From: Alitta virens
Lineage: Eukaryota > Annelida > Polychaeta > Phyllodocida > Nereididae
DNA length: 64,000 nucleotides
Assembly (NCBI GenBank): GCA_932294295.1
Contig: OW028579.1
Coordinates: forward strand, 37,393,362 to 37,457,361
Reading direction: 5' to 3'
A program made the translations under genes and the position numbers. The notes beneath the pieces were generated by a model. It saw nothing but the letters and a program-made list of their open reading frames with translations. It did not search any database and was not told the DNA's origin. Of the stretch, positions 10,825 to 23,295 are shown one piece after another. The stretch's first letter is position 1; each line of letters starts with the position of its first letter.

Positions 10825-13315
10825 GGCAATTTCCAATCCATAAGTTTAGTAGTTCTAATTTAACTGAAGCAACTAGTGAATTGAACATTACAAAACCAGT
10901 GAAATTACACTTGTGTCATGCAACCCTTGTTAATTTGATTCCTATACCCTGCGAGCAACTGACAGACCAGGCCAATATTCTCGTGGTTATAATATTTTCA
11001 ACAAGTATATCGCTGCATTTACGAATGCTTGCTCAATTCTATATGAAGTTAATTGATAACAGTTCACAACACCAAAATAAACAGATATTTCATCAAATCA
11101 GAAAAATATAATTAAAGTAGTTTAATTTTGTTATTAGTGCGTTATATGTTTTGCAATACTTCTCATAATTCACTTTTGTTGCCCTGATTCTCACTCTCTT
11201 TGTTTTTCATTCTTTTATTTACTTTGACCTAACTTTTCATTTCAATCTCACTATTTCTAACTTTTCATTTCAATCTCACTAATATTATTTCCCACCAGAC
11301 ATGAACATGATGAATCCATTAACCCATTTCAAATATCTCCTTAATCTGTAGAATCAGTGCTCCAATGCACATGTAACTACATGGCTGTAGGAGGGAAATA
11401 AAATGAGAAATCAAGGGCTGCATAAATCTGATGCCTCTTCTTTTCTCTAAGACTTTCTTTTTGCAAGGGGAAAAGATCAGCATTCACTTTCGGTATCTCG
11501 TAACCTGTAAATCTTCCTCTTGCCAGGATTAATGCATCCCCTTGCATTACCCCCTGGGGATGAGAGAGGCATAAAACAGATTAAAGTCCTGCACCAAAAT
11601 CATCCTTAGTGCACCAGTATCATCCTAAGTGCTGCAAATAAACGAGTAATAGAATACATCTCACTTCGGCTCTATTACCAGCTCATCCTTGGGGATATCT
11701 GGCCACACTTCGCAAAAATCTTGAATGTATATCTGCTATATATCGTGTGTATGTCAGCTATATATCGTCTGTATATCTCTAGATATATGTATATCTTCGG
11801 TATTTCGTAGTACTTCAAGGATTGATGAGGGAAATACTGGATCACTTGTGCTCTGATATTGAATCAACTGATCGCAGGAAGTATTGACTCAGTTGGGTGT
11901 TTTTGCCCATTCATTGCAATAAAAATACCCTAAATCTCTCATTCGATGTAATGTTGTTTAAGATACAGTGATATAAGCCAGCCAGCCATGGTTAGAAGCA
12001 GACTGTATGATAAAAACCACTTCTATTAACCTGAGTTGTATCTTTCTTGAGGCTGAATTGCAGCTATACTTCAGAAGCAAAGACTGGCTATGTGATTAGA
12101 AAAATGAGGTCTGATATCAGGGAATCATGAATTATAGCAGCTGGCTGGCAGTTGGAACTTACAGGCATAGCTCCAGTGTATGGCATAGCTGTGAAGCATG
12201 TAATGAAGCCATTTAGAATCTCATCCAAGCCTTACTTGCTCTGTCTTACTCTGCTTTATTCTTAAAGATTGCTCCAGCAATTTCCAGCAATTTGCAATGA
12301 GCAAGGCAAGGCTGGCATCACCAAAGGAGCCCCACTGAGTCCCTATGTCTCCTCCAGAGTACTTCTGAGTCATTGAGTCCACTGCCACGGAGTCCTATGA
12401 CAAACACCGATGTCAGTGAAATGTGTCGAAAATCACAAGTGAAATCTTTACAAAACCAGATGCAATTTTGACACAATTTGATGTGATGTAAATCATTCGA
12501 TGTGAAATCACTATCAAGCCAGTTTGTTTACTTAAATGCTTAATTGTTTGTTTACTTAAATGTCTAATTAAATCCATACAAAATATGTAAATAAACATGC
12601 ATTGATGATGATGGTGTTGATGGTTAGTTTTAACTATTGATGCAACTTTCTCCTGACCACATACTGCCTTTTACAATAATTACACGTGTATGCTCACACG
12701 ATTTAAATGACCTTTCAAGATGTGGCTAATTAATAAAATATAGAGTTAGTAGCAGCTGTAACACAAGTTTGTGTACAAAACCAATGCAAAAAAGGTGCAC
12801 AAATGGAAACTACAAAAGCTACCAGTCCAGGGTAGTTGATAGATTTTTGGGCAGGCCCAACAGATTGCTGATCCTGGGTAAAGTAGGTTGCGAATAATAC
12901 AGGGTTTTGCGTTCATGCAAGCTGACAAGTTAGGTAGCATAGGCCCTGTGGGAGGGCTAACTGAGCCCTTAACAGCTTGTCCTAATGCTTTTTATGCAAA
13001 GTTACAGCAAACGACCTAATAAATAAAGCATTAACGAGCAAACGGCTGCCTGGTGGTGTTCCAGTCCTCTGGTTCACGTAATAGCTATGTCTAGTGAATA
13101 TGCTGTAGTTCTAAATATATGATATAAGTACTTGTAGATCTATATAAATGACAAAAAGAGTGAATATAAAATGCATTTTCATGAGTTATTGCCCACAAAT
13201 TAAAAGCTGTTTCAGACTAAGGATACGTTTTTATAATTTAACTTATGTTTCCCTAATTTTCCTATAAACTGTTAAGTGAACTATAGATATTCCTGTACAT
13301 AGCTGTTCCCACCCC
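10825..13315. other. No gene recognised; one 29-bp tandem duplication
   Basis: TAACTTTTCATTTCAATCTC is doubled at 11229-11285. Otherwise unique-looking AT-rich sequence with only short frames. Confidence 0.55.
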
Positions 13316-13320
13316 GTCCC

Positions 13321-13545
13321 AGGCACTCTTCATGATCTACATCCCAGCTGCATGTCAACTGCATGAGATGTTAAATTGGAGGTGCCTTGTACTCGGTGTC
13401 AATGCTGAGGCTAGTAAAGTATGGGGTAAATGTATAACATCATGTAGACTCCAAGCCTTATCATCCCATAATTACGTCTGCCTCTGGTAGCTGGTCATAT
13501 AAGCTGGCTAAGTTTCAGACCCAGTAGCATTGAGACATTGAGGTG
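13321..13545 (+). mobile_element. SINE-B copy 3
   Basis: The body runs from CACTCTTCATGATCTACATC through CATGAGATGTTAAATTGGAG to CCCAGTAGCATTGAGACATT. The first half of the head is missing or diverged. Confidence 0.65.
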
Positions 13546-14435
13546 TGATTTTGCAAAGAAGAAACTGTTTTAGGTTAATTTTTTTTTTTAAACTGACACA
13601 TATAAGTCTTTACCCTTGACATTTGACAAGAAAACAAACACGAAATTCATCACCATGCAAATAACATCAGAGGTTGATTTGATGAAAGGCAATTGGGTGA
13701 CAATTGGCAGTTGCTTCAAGAAAGACATCACCGGTCATCAGTGGTCAGTTGTAGGCCCTCAATCTGGTGACTGACCTTTCCTAGGTGGACATCCACGGTC
13801 CATTATCCATTGGTCATCTCCTGACAACTGGACATTGATTGTCTTCCTCTCCAAAGGTCACTGACCACAATAGAACATTTCTCGCCATATCAAGACATTT
13901 CCTCTTTTCCTTTTTTCCTGAACTGCTTCTTTGGGATTACCTCTTCTTTCATTTACTCATCTTCCTAAAGCAAGCCCGCCATCTTTACGTAGCTACGTAA
14001 TGCGGCCTTGCTTGAAATGGGCTTAATTCTCTGGTTTATTCATTCTCACCTGATTGGTCGTAAAGATCTGTGGAACGCCAAATCAGCAGTAATGTTGACC
14101 ACAAGTATCCATATTTAAGCGAAGCAACGTGGCATGCAGTGACGATTTAGTCTTTTGAATGCTGGTGAGTAGATTTAATTGACTGACCTACTTAGTCATG
14201 CTCCTACTTACCACTAGAGGGCCACTGCGAAAAAAACCACGGCATTGCCATGAAATCTAGCAAGGCTACCCGGAGCCGGGCGGAAAGGTATGCTTGCTTC
14301 AGGTAGATGTCATTTATTATGATTTTGTTCAAATAATGGCGTTGCAAAATGTGTACTGGCATGAGTCTGTGTTATAAATGTTAGAACCTATTTTTGATAA
14401 GAGAGAATATTATTACTTATTTCTTACATCTATTT

Positions 14436-14626
14436 CAGCCAAATTCATTGACTTGGAAACAAATCTAAAAGTCTTGGAAGCTAAATTCCAGCTGATGTCA
14501 TGTGAATCCAGGACTCCCATTGGCTGAGTGACTCCCTTGACCAATGGGAGTCCTGGATTCACATGGCATCAGCTGGAGTTTAGCTTCCAAGTCGATGAGA
14601 TTGTTTCCAAGTCAATGGATTTGCTG
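14436..14626. mobile_element. M2 foldback element, copy 2
   Basis: Inverted arms start CAGCCAAATTCATTGACTTG. The inner palindrome is GAATCCAGGACTCCCATTGG with its complement. The sequence is shared with 5292-5438 and 39681-39817. Confidence 0.65.
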
Positions 14627-14703
14627 TATCAATGTGCCTGGTTGTGTATCGAAATATAAGTCAACTTATATTTCGATACACAACCAGGCACATTGATACG
14701 GCA
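14622..14703. repeat. Near-perfect hairpin, 40-bp arms, 2-bp loop
   Basis: Arms 14622-14661 and 14664-14703 are reverse complements with one mismatch, separated only by CA. The arm tip reads TGCTGTATCAATGTGCC. The hairpin starts inside the right tip of the M2 element. Confidence 0.85.
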
Positions 14704-14974
14704 AAACTAAAACTAAGTTGTTTCAAATCACCACCTCTGAAAAATTACAATATAACTCAGTTTATGTTCAGTCTTGTACACGCCAGACTGGACTGGACCA
14801 CTGTCAACACGCCCTGATCTCTGCTACGTGGCCAAATCCAGAAGTTTAAAAGAAAAGAAGAAAAATATACATTTTAGACCATCAATTTTCACAAGAATTG
14901 CAAGAAATTGTTCGAATTTTGGCCCGATTTTGCTTGTTTTTAAGGATATTTTAAAATTATTTTGGATCTGACGG

Positions 14975-15017
14975 GATATGACCCATTGGCTCCCCCCCCC
15001 CCCAAATACGCCACTGA
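14975..15017 (-). mobile_element. Possible hAT-type TIR fragment
   Basis: The minus strand reads CAGTGGCGTATTTGGGGG, a common hAT-like tip. The opposite end was not found. Confidence 0.3.
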
Positions 15018-15256
15018 TTACTGTAAACCAAGCGATCCAGCTGTAGCTGTCATCTTGAAGCTGCAACCAAACTATAACATGTCTGCAGTTAGATATATGG
15101 CTTCAATTAGTATTCCTGACTTGGAAAGCAACATTTGAATGTTCTTTATAAGTATAGTACTGCAGTTGGGCTGACCATAAGGTGTCTCAGGCTAGCAATA
15201 TATGTATGGCTTGATTTGGCTCCTTGTACAAGGTATGGCCTAAAAACTTGCACCAG

Positions 15257-16166
15257 GCATCTCCTCTTTCGGGATTGCTCTAGGTTACTCAAATGCTTAT
15301 GAAGTCGTTGAAAGTTTTGCCACATTTAGTTAGGGGTATAAGCAATGGGTTATTGTGATATTTTTGATCTTATAGTGTCAGACAATATCAGTATCTGAAT
15401 TATTGAGAGGTTTCATGCTGCAGGGCTTGTTCTGAGTGACACACATCACAGAAGTCAAATTTCTGTCTGCTTAAATGGTGTCACTAGTTGCAGAAAGTTC
15501 ACAAATTAGAGATTTCCTAGTAACTACACCTCTGGAGCCACAGAAAATATAATATTTGCACAGAATCCTCCTTCAATGTTTGTTATATGTGCATATATAT
15601 ATCATGGTATTAGATGATAAGAAGGTTGGTTCCAGTTTTGATTCAGCAAGGTCATGAATTATAATGGAGAAATATAATGGCATTCCAGAGGGACTAATCT
15701 GTAAACAATCACATGATTTTCAGGAGGATTGGCCAGTTAATTAAACAGAAAAGACAGAAAATAGACCAAAATCCAAAATGGCACTTTCCACCTCAAAGGT
15801 GTAAATGCTCTTCCTTCATTTTAAAAATGAATCTATTTGGCCTATTTTTGGTTGCAAAGGTCAAGAAAGGTTTCTGTAACACATCTGTATGATCAGTGAC
15901 ATAATATAATGCTTATATTGCAAAAGCCGAGGTGAAAATCACCTGAAGGTGTGATAAATGTGCATGTGCTATATTTAGATCCATATTATCTATAATTCTT
16001 GAGGAAACAAGAAAATATATTAGTCAGGAATATTAGTAAAGATAATTTAGGACTATTATTACTTCTGTGTGTATGATTGCAGCTGCATGCAATCACTGTC
16101 AATTGAGGCAATAACAAAAGTGGTAGCAGTAGCTGCTGGTGCAAGTTCTTATGCCGCACCCTGTAG
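15257..16166 (+). repeat. R1 dispersed repeat, copy A (about 910 bp)
   Basis: Direct, colinear similarity to 19014-19922 over the whole length, roughly 85 percent by eye. It starts at GCATCTxCTCTTTC and ends at GCCGCACCCTGTAG. It has no coding content. It may be a non-autonomous transposon or a segmental duplication. Confidence 0.8.
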
Positions 16167-16996
16167 CTTAATGTAGCTATTTCTAGCTCTCAATATCTGT
16201 CGTTGAGCGCTCTTTAATAATGGTAGTACTTTAGGTTCCACAACTGAATTACCACAAGATGACGCAAATGTATTCATTGCCTATTCATTACCGAAGCTTT
16301 TTGTGGACAATGTAGTTTGGGAATAGAAGACATATCTTTGACTGATTCGGAATCACGATGTGGGGGAGTTTCATCAATGCACTTGTTTATACTTCACACA
16401 GGGATGTACATTGACTATAGAGAGTCACACACATACAGATGACCGTCTATAGATACATAAAGGCAACGCTGCAATGGACTTGTGCTGCTTTGCAAGAGAT
16501 TTTCTACCATTCATGATTCCCTTTGACACTTATATATCTTTATTTGTCCCAATGGGCCCATGCATCTTGTGAATTATAGAAAAGCGGGGACCAGTGGTGA
16601 CAAAGCGCCATATTAGTCACAGTGTGAGACTTCCAAGGAAGCCCCTTTATGGGGGTATTGCCATTATGCTTCATTATGACGTCACAATGGCATGAATGAT
16701 TCGACTGTGTTCTTGCACCTTCACAATTGCATATGGCAGACAAAGCAGTATGTGTTAATAAAGCCTTATTCAGATGTAATGCACAATGGCATCCTGCGCT
16801 TCTCTTAATTGCATGTGTGTCTTAAAAAGTTGACATAGTTACATCGAATGTCTCTATTAAGGCTACACGTGACTTTGGGATGAGGTCATGTGTGACTTGA
16901 TCCACTTAATTGAGCTAGATTTTATCACTATCTGTGGGAATACTGAAAATGGGTCAAAATGGCAGAATGTACATGGTTGGAACCATGTAAGGCGAC

Positions 16997-17225
16997 TTGG
17001 ATTCAGATTCGGATTCAGATATATTTATTTGACTTAAATCTGGTATCAAAGAAAAAAAAAATTACAATCATGTTTATCATAATTTGCTTTAAGTAGGGTT
17101 ACCCCTTTAAGACATCTTTGATGTCGCTGCCAAGGGGCCACACTAGTCTTAATATAAAGAATGTCTTTCACATTTCAATCCTGCGACCAGTGGCTAGGGA
17201 CAACTACTCAGTGGTAGTCTTAAAA
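16997..17225 (-). mobile_element. Retrotransposon 3' end with (ATCTGA)n-type tail
   Basis: On the minus strand a GC-richer block (GGCCCCTTGGCAGCGACATC, about 17134-17115) is followed by a T-rich stretch, TCAAATAAATA and repeats of ATCTGAATC. This is the usual layout of a LINE 3' end. No coding remnant was recognised. Confidence 0.5.
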
Positions 17226-17500
17226 ATGAAAGTTAATAAATAAAAATTACAACGATTGAACAAATGACAGTAAATCCATGACAGAGATGACACCGGTCAA
17301 CCCAAACCATTACAAATATAACAATTAGTTATATCACAATTGACATTATGAGATTCTAGAAAATTTTGTTTTACATAATATATTTTATCTTTTATATTAG
17401 TAAAGTTATGCTTAATACCTACAGTATGGAGTAACTATGACCGATTAACAGAGGTTATTTTGGTCTGCCAATTAAATAATGTTCTAGTGCAATAAGTTAA

Positions 17501-17880
17501 TACAAACACTTGTATAAAATAGAAAATGAGCAGCACTTTTCCTTTGAATGTTCTTTATATGATGATTTTAGAGAAGCTTTTCCGGACAAAATAATAGACC
17601 ATTACCCAAACTTTACTTTCCTAAATAATGAAGAAAAATTAGAAATATATATGAACAGTGTCAATATCAAATTATATCAATGAATGTTTTACTAAGCGTC
17701 AGTCTTTGCTTTACAACTAGTTACATTTCTTACTAATTTGTACAACTCCGTTGCTTTTTTTCACCGCATTTATTATATCGTTTTAAATTGTTATTCGTGA
17801 CTCATAAGCCTGCAATAGGCTGGATGTATTAACGTGTGTCACGCAAATAAAAATAAACTGAAACTGAACTGAAACTGTTT
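17501..17880 (+). pseudogene. LINE remnant: reverse transcriptase tail, 3' UTR and AACTG-type tail
   Basis: Positions 17519-17683 translate to the start IENEQHFSFECSLYDDFR and run to a stop at 17681. This matches the ENExHFLFxCPLYxxxR motif at the C-terminus of many LINE ORF2 proteins. A stop at 17498 closes the frame upstream, so only the end survives. The downstream stretch has a short hairpin (GCCTGCAATAGGC, about 17808-17820), then AATAAA-like signals and a tail of CTGAA units (about 17855-17880). This layout is typical of LINE 3' ends. Confidence 0.7.
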
Positions 17881-18034
17881 TACTGATCATGTAAATGAGT
17901 AATTAATCATGATAGATGCAGTTGCATATTATTGCTGTCATTACTCCATTACTATAGTTAACTATGTTCATTATTACTTTATTACTATACCCATTACATG
18001 AACAATAACTGAATAGTTCAGTCTATCTGTAGTT

Positions 18035-18275
18035 AAAACTCTTCATGAGCTACATGTTAGCTGGATGTTGGTCATCGCATGAGATGTTAAATTGAAGGTG
18101 CCATGTACTAGGTGCCTATGCTGAGGCAAGTAAAAGATCCCACCCATGGAGTAAACGTATACCATGGTGTGAACTCCAAGCCTATCATGTCATCATTACG
18201 TCTGCCTCAAGCAGCTGGTCGTGTACAAGCTGACTACGGTTCAGACCCAGTAGCATTGAGACATTAGACAGAGAC
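18035..18275 (+). mobile_element. SINE-B copy 4
   Basis: This matches the other copies from CTCTTCATGAGCTACATG through GCATGAGATGTTAAATTG to GTAGCATTGAGACATTAGAC. Its 3' end abuts the tail of the minus-strand LINE remnant at 18296. Confidence 0.65.
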
Positions 18276-18295
18276 ATACAGCATACATAGATAGC

Positions 18296-18930
18296 TAGAT
18301 AGATAAACTTTATTTGTTGAGGGTAACACCTATTAAGTGTGACACTTATCTTCCATAGGGTCTCCTGTTAGTAAAAGTTTAATACACTACATTAAAAACT
18401 ATGTACAATAATATAATAAATAGATAAGAGATTAAAAAATTATACAAGTAACCATAGAAATATACACAAAAATATACTGGATAAACATAAAATAATTAGG
18501 ATAAATGAGCATAAAATATAAAGTAAACATGCATAGAAAATACAAAAAAATTTGAATTGTACATAAGATGAAATGAAAGTAAGACAAACAAACAAATCAA
18601 TAAGAAGCATAGTTTAAAAACAGGAGGACCCATTATGTTTGATTAAGTACAATGTTTTTAAAATAGTTTTTAATACAGACATGCTTAAAAGAGTCAAGGC
18701 TAGATTTGCTGCGGACAGTAGGACAAGGTTTGTTCCACAGTTGAGCACCACTATAAGCAAAACTCTTAATATACAGGTCTTTGTGTTTGCCCCTGGGTAA
18801 AAAAAGTCATTTCTGCACACACTCCTCGTTTGTCTTACGCTGATATCTCTGGAAAACTTGAACATGTCACACATGTGAGAGGGAGCAAGATTTGCACACT
18901 TTTGAAAACCATTGTTGCTGTACGGAAATC
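18296..18930 (-). pseudogene. LINE remnant: reverse transcriptase C-terminal end and 3' region
   Basis: On the minus strand, 18794-18636 translates to a typical LINE C-terminus, including KSFAYSGAQLWN and SSLDSFKH, ending at TAA (18635-18633). The part upstream continues it in another frame (LAPSHMCDMFKFSRD and RQTRS, about 18925-18795). A frameshift lies in a T run near 18800. The 3' region runs to about 18296 and ends in a (TAGA)n-like tail. The element is 5'-truncated and dead. It resembles the CR1/L2/Jockey-type superfamily, where LAPxYLxDxF and SGAxLWN are recurrent; the clade is not settled. Confidence 0.8.
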
Positions 18931-19013
18931 GATTCTTTCGTGTGTTGACATTTAGTTCAGTTGTTATAACATGTCACTCACTGCTAGGGTGTCAATAGTC
19001 AAGAATAAATTGT

Positions 19014-19922
19014 GCATCTTCTCTTTCAGGATAGCCTTAGGTTACTCAAATGCTTGTTAGGTCTTTGTAAGTTGTGCCATATTTAGTCAGGGGTATACGT
19101 AATTGGTCGTTGTGATATTTTTGATCTGATAATGTCCAACAAATCAGTGTCGCAATTATTGAGAGGGTACATGCTGCAGGGCTAGTTCTGAGAGACACAT
19201 ATCACTTAAGTCTGACTTCTGTCCGCTTGCATGGTGTCTTTAGTTGCAGAAAAGTTTACAAATAAGAGTTTTCCCAGTTACTACACCTCTGAAGCCACCG
19301 AAAATATAATATTTGCAGAGAATCCTCCTTCAGTGTTTTCTATAAATGCATATGTATATTATGGTATTAGATGATAAGAAGGTTGGCTTCAGTTTTGATC
19401 CAGCAAGGTCATAAAATTATAACAGAGATATATAATGGTATTCCAGAGGGACTTTTTGAATCTACAATTAATCTGGAAAAAATCACATGATATTCAGAAG
19501 GATGGTACAGTTAAATAGACAGAAAAGACAGAAAATTGTCCTGAACCAAAAATGGCACTTTCCGCCTCAAAGGTGTCAATGCTCTTCCTTCTTATAAAAC
19601 ATGAATCTTTTTACCCTATTTGGAAAAGGTCAAGACAGGTGTCTGTAACACATCTGTATGATCAGTGACATACTCTAATGCTTGTATTGCAAAGGCAGAG
19701 GTGAAAATGACCCGAAGGTGTGACAAGTGTGCATCTGCTAAATTAAGTTCTATTTTATCGATAATTCTTGAGGAAACAAGGAAATGTATTCATAAAGATA
19801 ACTTAGGACTATTATTACTTTTGTGTGTATGATTGCAGCTGCATGTGATGACTGTCAATTGAGATAATAACGAAAGTGGTAGCAGTAGCTGCTGGTGCAA
19901 GTTTTTTAGCCGCACCCTGTAG
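19014..19922 (+). repeat. R1 dispersed repeat, copy B, followed by ACATAG units
   Basis: Colinear with copy A. Immediately after the shared CCGCACCCTGTAG end this copy continues with three ACATAG-type units (19922-19939). Copy A does not have these, so they may be a retroelement-type tail. Confidence 0.8.
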
Positions 19923-19924
19923 AC

Positions 19925-20955
19925 ATAGACATAGACATATCAGGTATCACAACTTATATTGAAATACATGTCAGGAGAAGTTTTAAAGTACTCCGAGAAT
20001 CACTGGATACTAACAGGATAATTCACTTTAGCAAGTGATGCTTACATGGAGCACCCATAGCTATGTCAAAAACACTTATGTGATTAAACAAACTTTCAAA
20101 ACTTCTTATTCCACCCACTCAAGTTGGCAAATTTTCAGCAGGATTAAGATATAATCTCATCATATTCTGACAATCCATTTGTGACTCTATGAAATAATCC
20201 TCTTAATCTCGAATGACTTGCAAGATAAGATATATAACCCAGTGAGAGAACGTATAAATGCTTTTATGGAATAATGGCATTTGTCTTGATATATGCTAAG
20301 TGATAACTTTGTTGTGTAATAAAGATGTGTTTGGAAGTTAAAACTCATAGAAAAAAAGAAACAATGAATACCAACTCACATTACGTCGTTATATTTGTAA
20401 TTTGTATGCATGCTTTGGAGTCAACATTGATAAACTTAAATTTCACATCATCAAACAAGCATGGGGGACATTAAGCAAGAATGATGGACCCACCACACCA
20501 TACATTGAACTGTACACCATGTATAACAGTTCAGCATATTTACCATCATTCCATGTGACAATGAGAAACAGTATTTATGAACTTGGCATGTTTGCATCCC
20601 ATACACTTTCACTGCCGTGGCTGTTTGGCTGTTGTCTGGTATACCAGCTTTCACAAACAAGCCATTCCCTCATGAGCAATGACTGGCCATTACAAAATGC
20701 CCATGACAGACACCAAGCAGCTCACTGATGTTTGCCAGAAACTGCATCATGACAAGCACAAACTTCAATGAAACAAAACAAAGTTTTCAGACAACACACA
20801 ACTCGAATTATATGACATGCCAGTTCACTGTGTCTATTTTGACTTAGGGTGGAGCACTCCTCAAACTGATCATTATGCACAGGATTTTCAGTGCTACAAA
20901 AGTGGGACATGTGTGGCGTGTACATTTACCTGTTTATTGTAATAATAGTTCACAA
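19925..20955. other. No gene recognised
   Basis: Overlapping frames on both strands at 20402-20925 (up to 108 codons) have no motif and no plausible splice context. I do not call them. Confidence 0.5.
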
Positions 20956-20960
20956 GACAG

Positions 20961-21215
20961 TGTGAAGACCTGCATCCTGTTATTTAGATTTTCCCCTGAC
21001 CTTGGTAGGCCGTTGACCTAGAATGTGGAGTATTTCCCCTGCCATGGCGTGGGTATCACGTGATAGGGGCTGCTGGTGTTCCTCAAGGGGAGGAACTGCC
21101 TGTAAGGCTAGGCTTGGGTTCAGATAGGACGTGTGGCTGGGGCAGGAGTAATAAAAGATGTGAAACTTGAATTCTTGCTCTTGGTCTCAGTCAATGACAG
21201 AGGGACCTTACAACA
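20961..21215. mobile_element. Solo LTR (TG...CA, 255 bp) with GACAG target-site duplication
   Basis: The segment starts TGTGAAGACC and ends CCTTACAACA. It is flanked by GACAG at 20956-20960 and 21216-21220. It carries an AATAAAAG signal near 21150, as LTRs do. There are no internal or second-LTR sequences nearby, so it is most simply a solo LTR left by recombination. The family is not identified. Confidence 0.65.
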
Positions 21216-21316
21216 GACAGCTAGACAGCTAGACAGACAGACAGCTAGACAGACAGACAGCTAGACAGACAGACAGCTAGACAGCTAGATAGATAGACAG
21301 ATAGACAGATAGACAC
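21216..21316. repeat. (GACAG/CTAGACAG)n microsatellite beside the solo LTR
   Basis: GACA/GCTAGACA/GATA units begin with the right-hand target duplication of the LTR. Confidence 0.85.
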
Positions 21317-22529
21317 AGCACAAATTTTAGATGTTTTTGAAAAGATTAGAATGGTGAGGCTTTTTTTTGTTCTTTTGCTTTTTTTTTGTTTATAAAGGAA
21401 TTTGTTCGAAAGCATGAAGACAAACGGTCTTACCAGAAGAGACGTTTTGAAACCGTTTAGCAAAAAATGGAAGTCTCAAGTTACTTTCTAAAGACGTACC
21501 TAGATAACGTTTGAATATTTCAGAATCAAAAGTGGTTTTTGCCTGTTCTAAGAAACCCATAACTTCTATCTAAATAACACAGTGCAAACTTTCGCATTCT
21601 AACAATATGTTTTAAAATGTTGTATAACATGGTTTTCACTACCTTTGTAATATGTTTGTAGTTAGTTCTGAAGCTTCTTTATCTGGATCCTTTATCTCTT
21701 CACAGTTTAACACCAAGTGGATATTTATAGCAAGAGGTAAACTTTCCAGGTCCAACAACAAACCTTTATTGTATTTTTGGTTAATGCAGCGTGGGCCTGC
21801 CCATTTGTATAATGCATATAAAACAGATAGGGTCATGTGGTGTGAGGTGAAGGTTACGGGACCAACGTACAGAAAACATTGCGTCAATGTCATAAAGAGG
21901 CTCTGTATAAACACTGAACAATGATTACAAACAAAGAAAACAAAGGAATGGTATCGGGCTCTTGAATAATGCTATGTAAACAACATATATATTGTGGTAA
22001 TTGCTAAGTATATCATACAAAATGTGAAGCAAATGGGGCAGTATTGTGTATGTTTGATTACTCTGTCAATGAAACTAAGTTGAGAATTGCAATAAGTTTG
22101 AATAGTTTTACACACTGCTGGTCTGTTACATTGTGTGTACACGTGGTTATAGATCTTGCTGCTCACATGTTCCTGGTGTGTATACAGTTGACGGTGTACT
22201 AATTAGCAGAGAAACTACAAAGGATATATCTTACTTTCCACCCCATTGCCTAGCTCGTTTGATCCTTTAATGCCATCAGGCCTTAAGGGACAGCTCCAAG
22301 TACAGTCAAGTACACCTCAAAGTACAGCCAAGTAGAGTCTATAGCCAAGTACTTTGGAAGTATTTTAGATGCCCATACATGGTCACTTAACAGCAATTTC
22401 ATCACTTTAAATATTAGGTGCATTTGTGCGGCTATGAAAAACTACTACTTGGAGTCACTATGCTATGTTATATGTCATAAATGACGAAGTAGTAGTCACG
22501 GGTGAAATTACTGTAGCTAATGTTATCTT

Positions 22530-22750
22530 TATCTCTTTCTTTGTGCTATTCTTTCTTTGTGTTATTCTTTCTTTCTTTCTTTGTGTTATTCTTTCTTTCT
22601 TTCTTTGTGTTATTCATTCTTTATTTCTTTTTGCTATTCTTTCTTTCTTTGTGCTATTCTTTCTTTGTGCTACTCTTTCTTTCCTTCTTTCTGCTATTCT
22701 TTCTTTCTTTCTTTCTTTCTTTGTGTTATTCTTTCTTTCTTTCTTTCTGA
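22530..22750. repeat. (TTCTTTC)n with TTTGTGTTATTC higher-order unit
   Basis: TTTC tetranucleotides are interrupted regularly by TTTGTG(T/C)TATTC. All three plus-strand frames stay open because of the composition. Confidence 0.9.
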
Positions 22751-23258
22751 ATGAATGAATCAATGAATGAATTGTCTACCTATTTTTTGTTCTGTATATA
22801 GCAATTTTGTTATTTTTCTTAAATGGTTGTGTTAGTGTTACCTTTTGATTCCAACAAATGTATCAGTTTTAATTAATAAAGGAGCCAATATGCCTTTTGG
22901 CATCTGTTTCCTTTTTTATATTTACAGTACACTTGTATATCTACCTTATATGTAGATATGCTTGTATTTTTGTACTACTGTTCATAACATGAAATAAAGT
23001 TTCATTCAAAAATTTCAATTTTTCGGGATATTACAAAACCTCCACAGTGTAACCAAAACACCCTTACATTAGACACTGTTTATTAATAGGGCCTTTTCCT
23101 CCGTTTCTTAACTCATAAAATAAGAAACCCTCATCTGTGAATTATTTGTTTCATACTGATTGATTGTGCTGCGTGTTGTGTTTTCTGTACAAAAATGCTT
23201 GAGACTGAATTGATTTATCCTCACACCATCGTGTCATAATCCTGTGGGACACCACCAT

Positions 23259-23261
<3 letters not shown>

Positions 23262-23293
<32 letters not shown>
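23262..23293. repeat. (CAG)10 trinucleotide repeat
   Basis: About ten uninterrupted CAG units. No reading frame around it looks like a real exon. Confidence 0.9.

Positions 23294-23295
<2 letters not shown>

Noticed and set aside
15257..19922. R1 direct repeats as LTRs of one retrovirus-like element
   Set aside because: Ends are not TG...CA, no primer-binding site or gag/pol remains, and the interior consists of independent LINE and SINE copies in mixed orientations.
22465..22758. Three overlapping Phe/Leu-rich frames that look like membrane proteins
   Set aside because: TTTC repeat translation; open in all three plus frames.
23262..23293. CAG repeat as a polyglutamine exon
   Set aside because: No reading frame with splice sites or homology surrounds it; the overlapping minus-strand frame gives a Leu run only.
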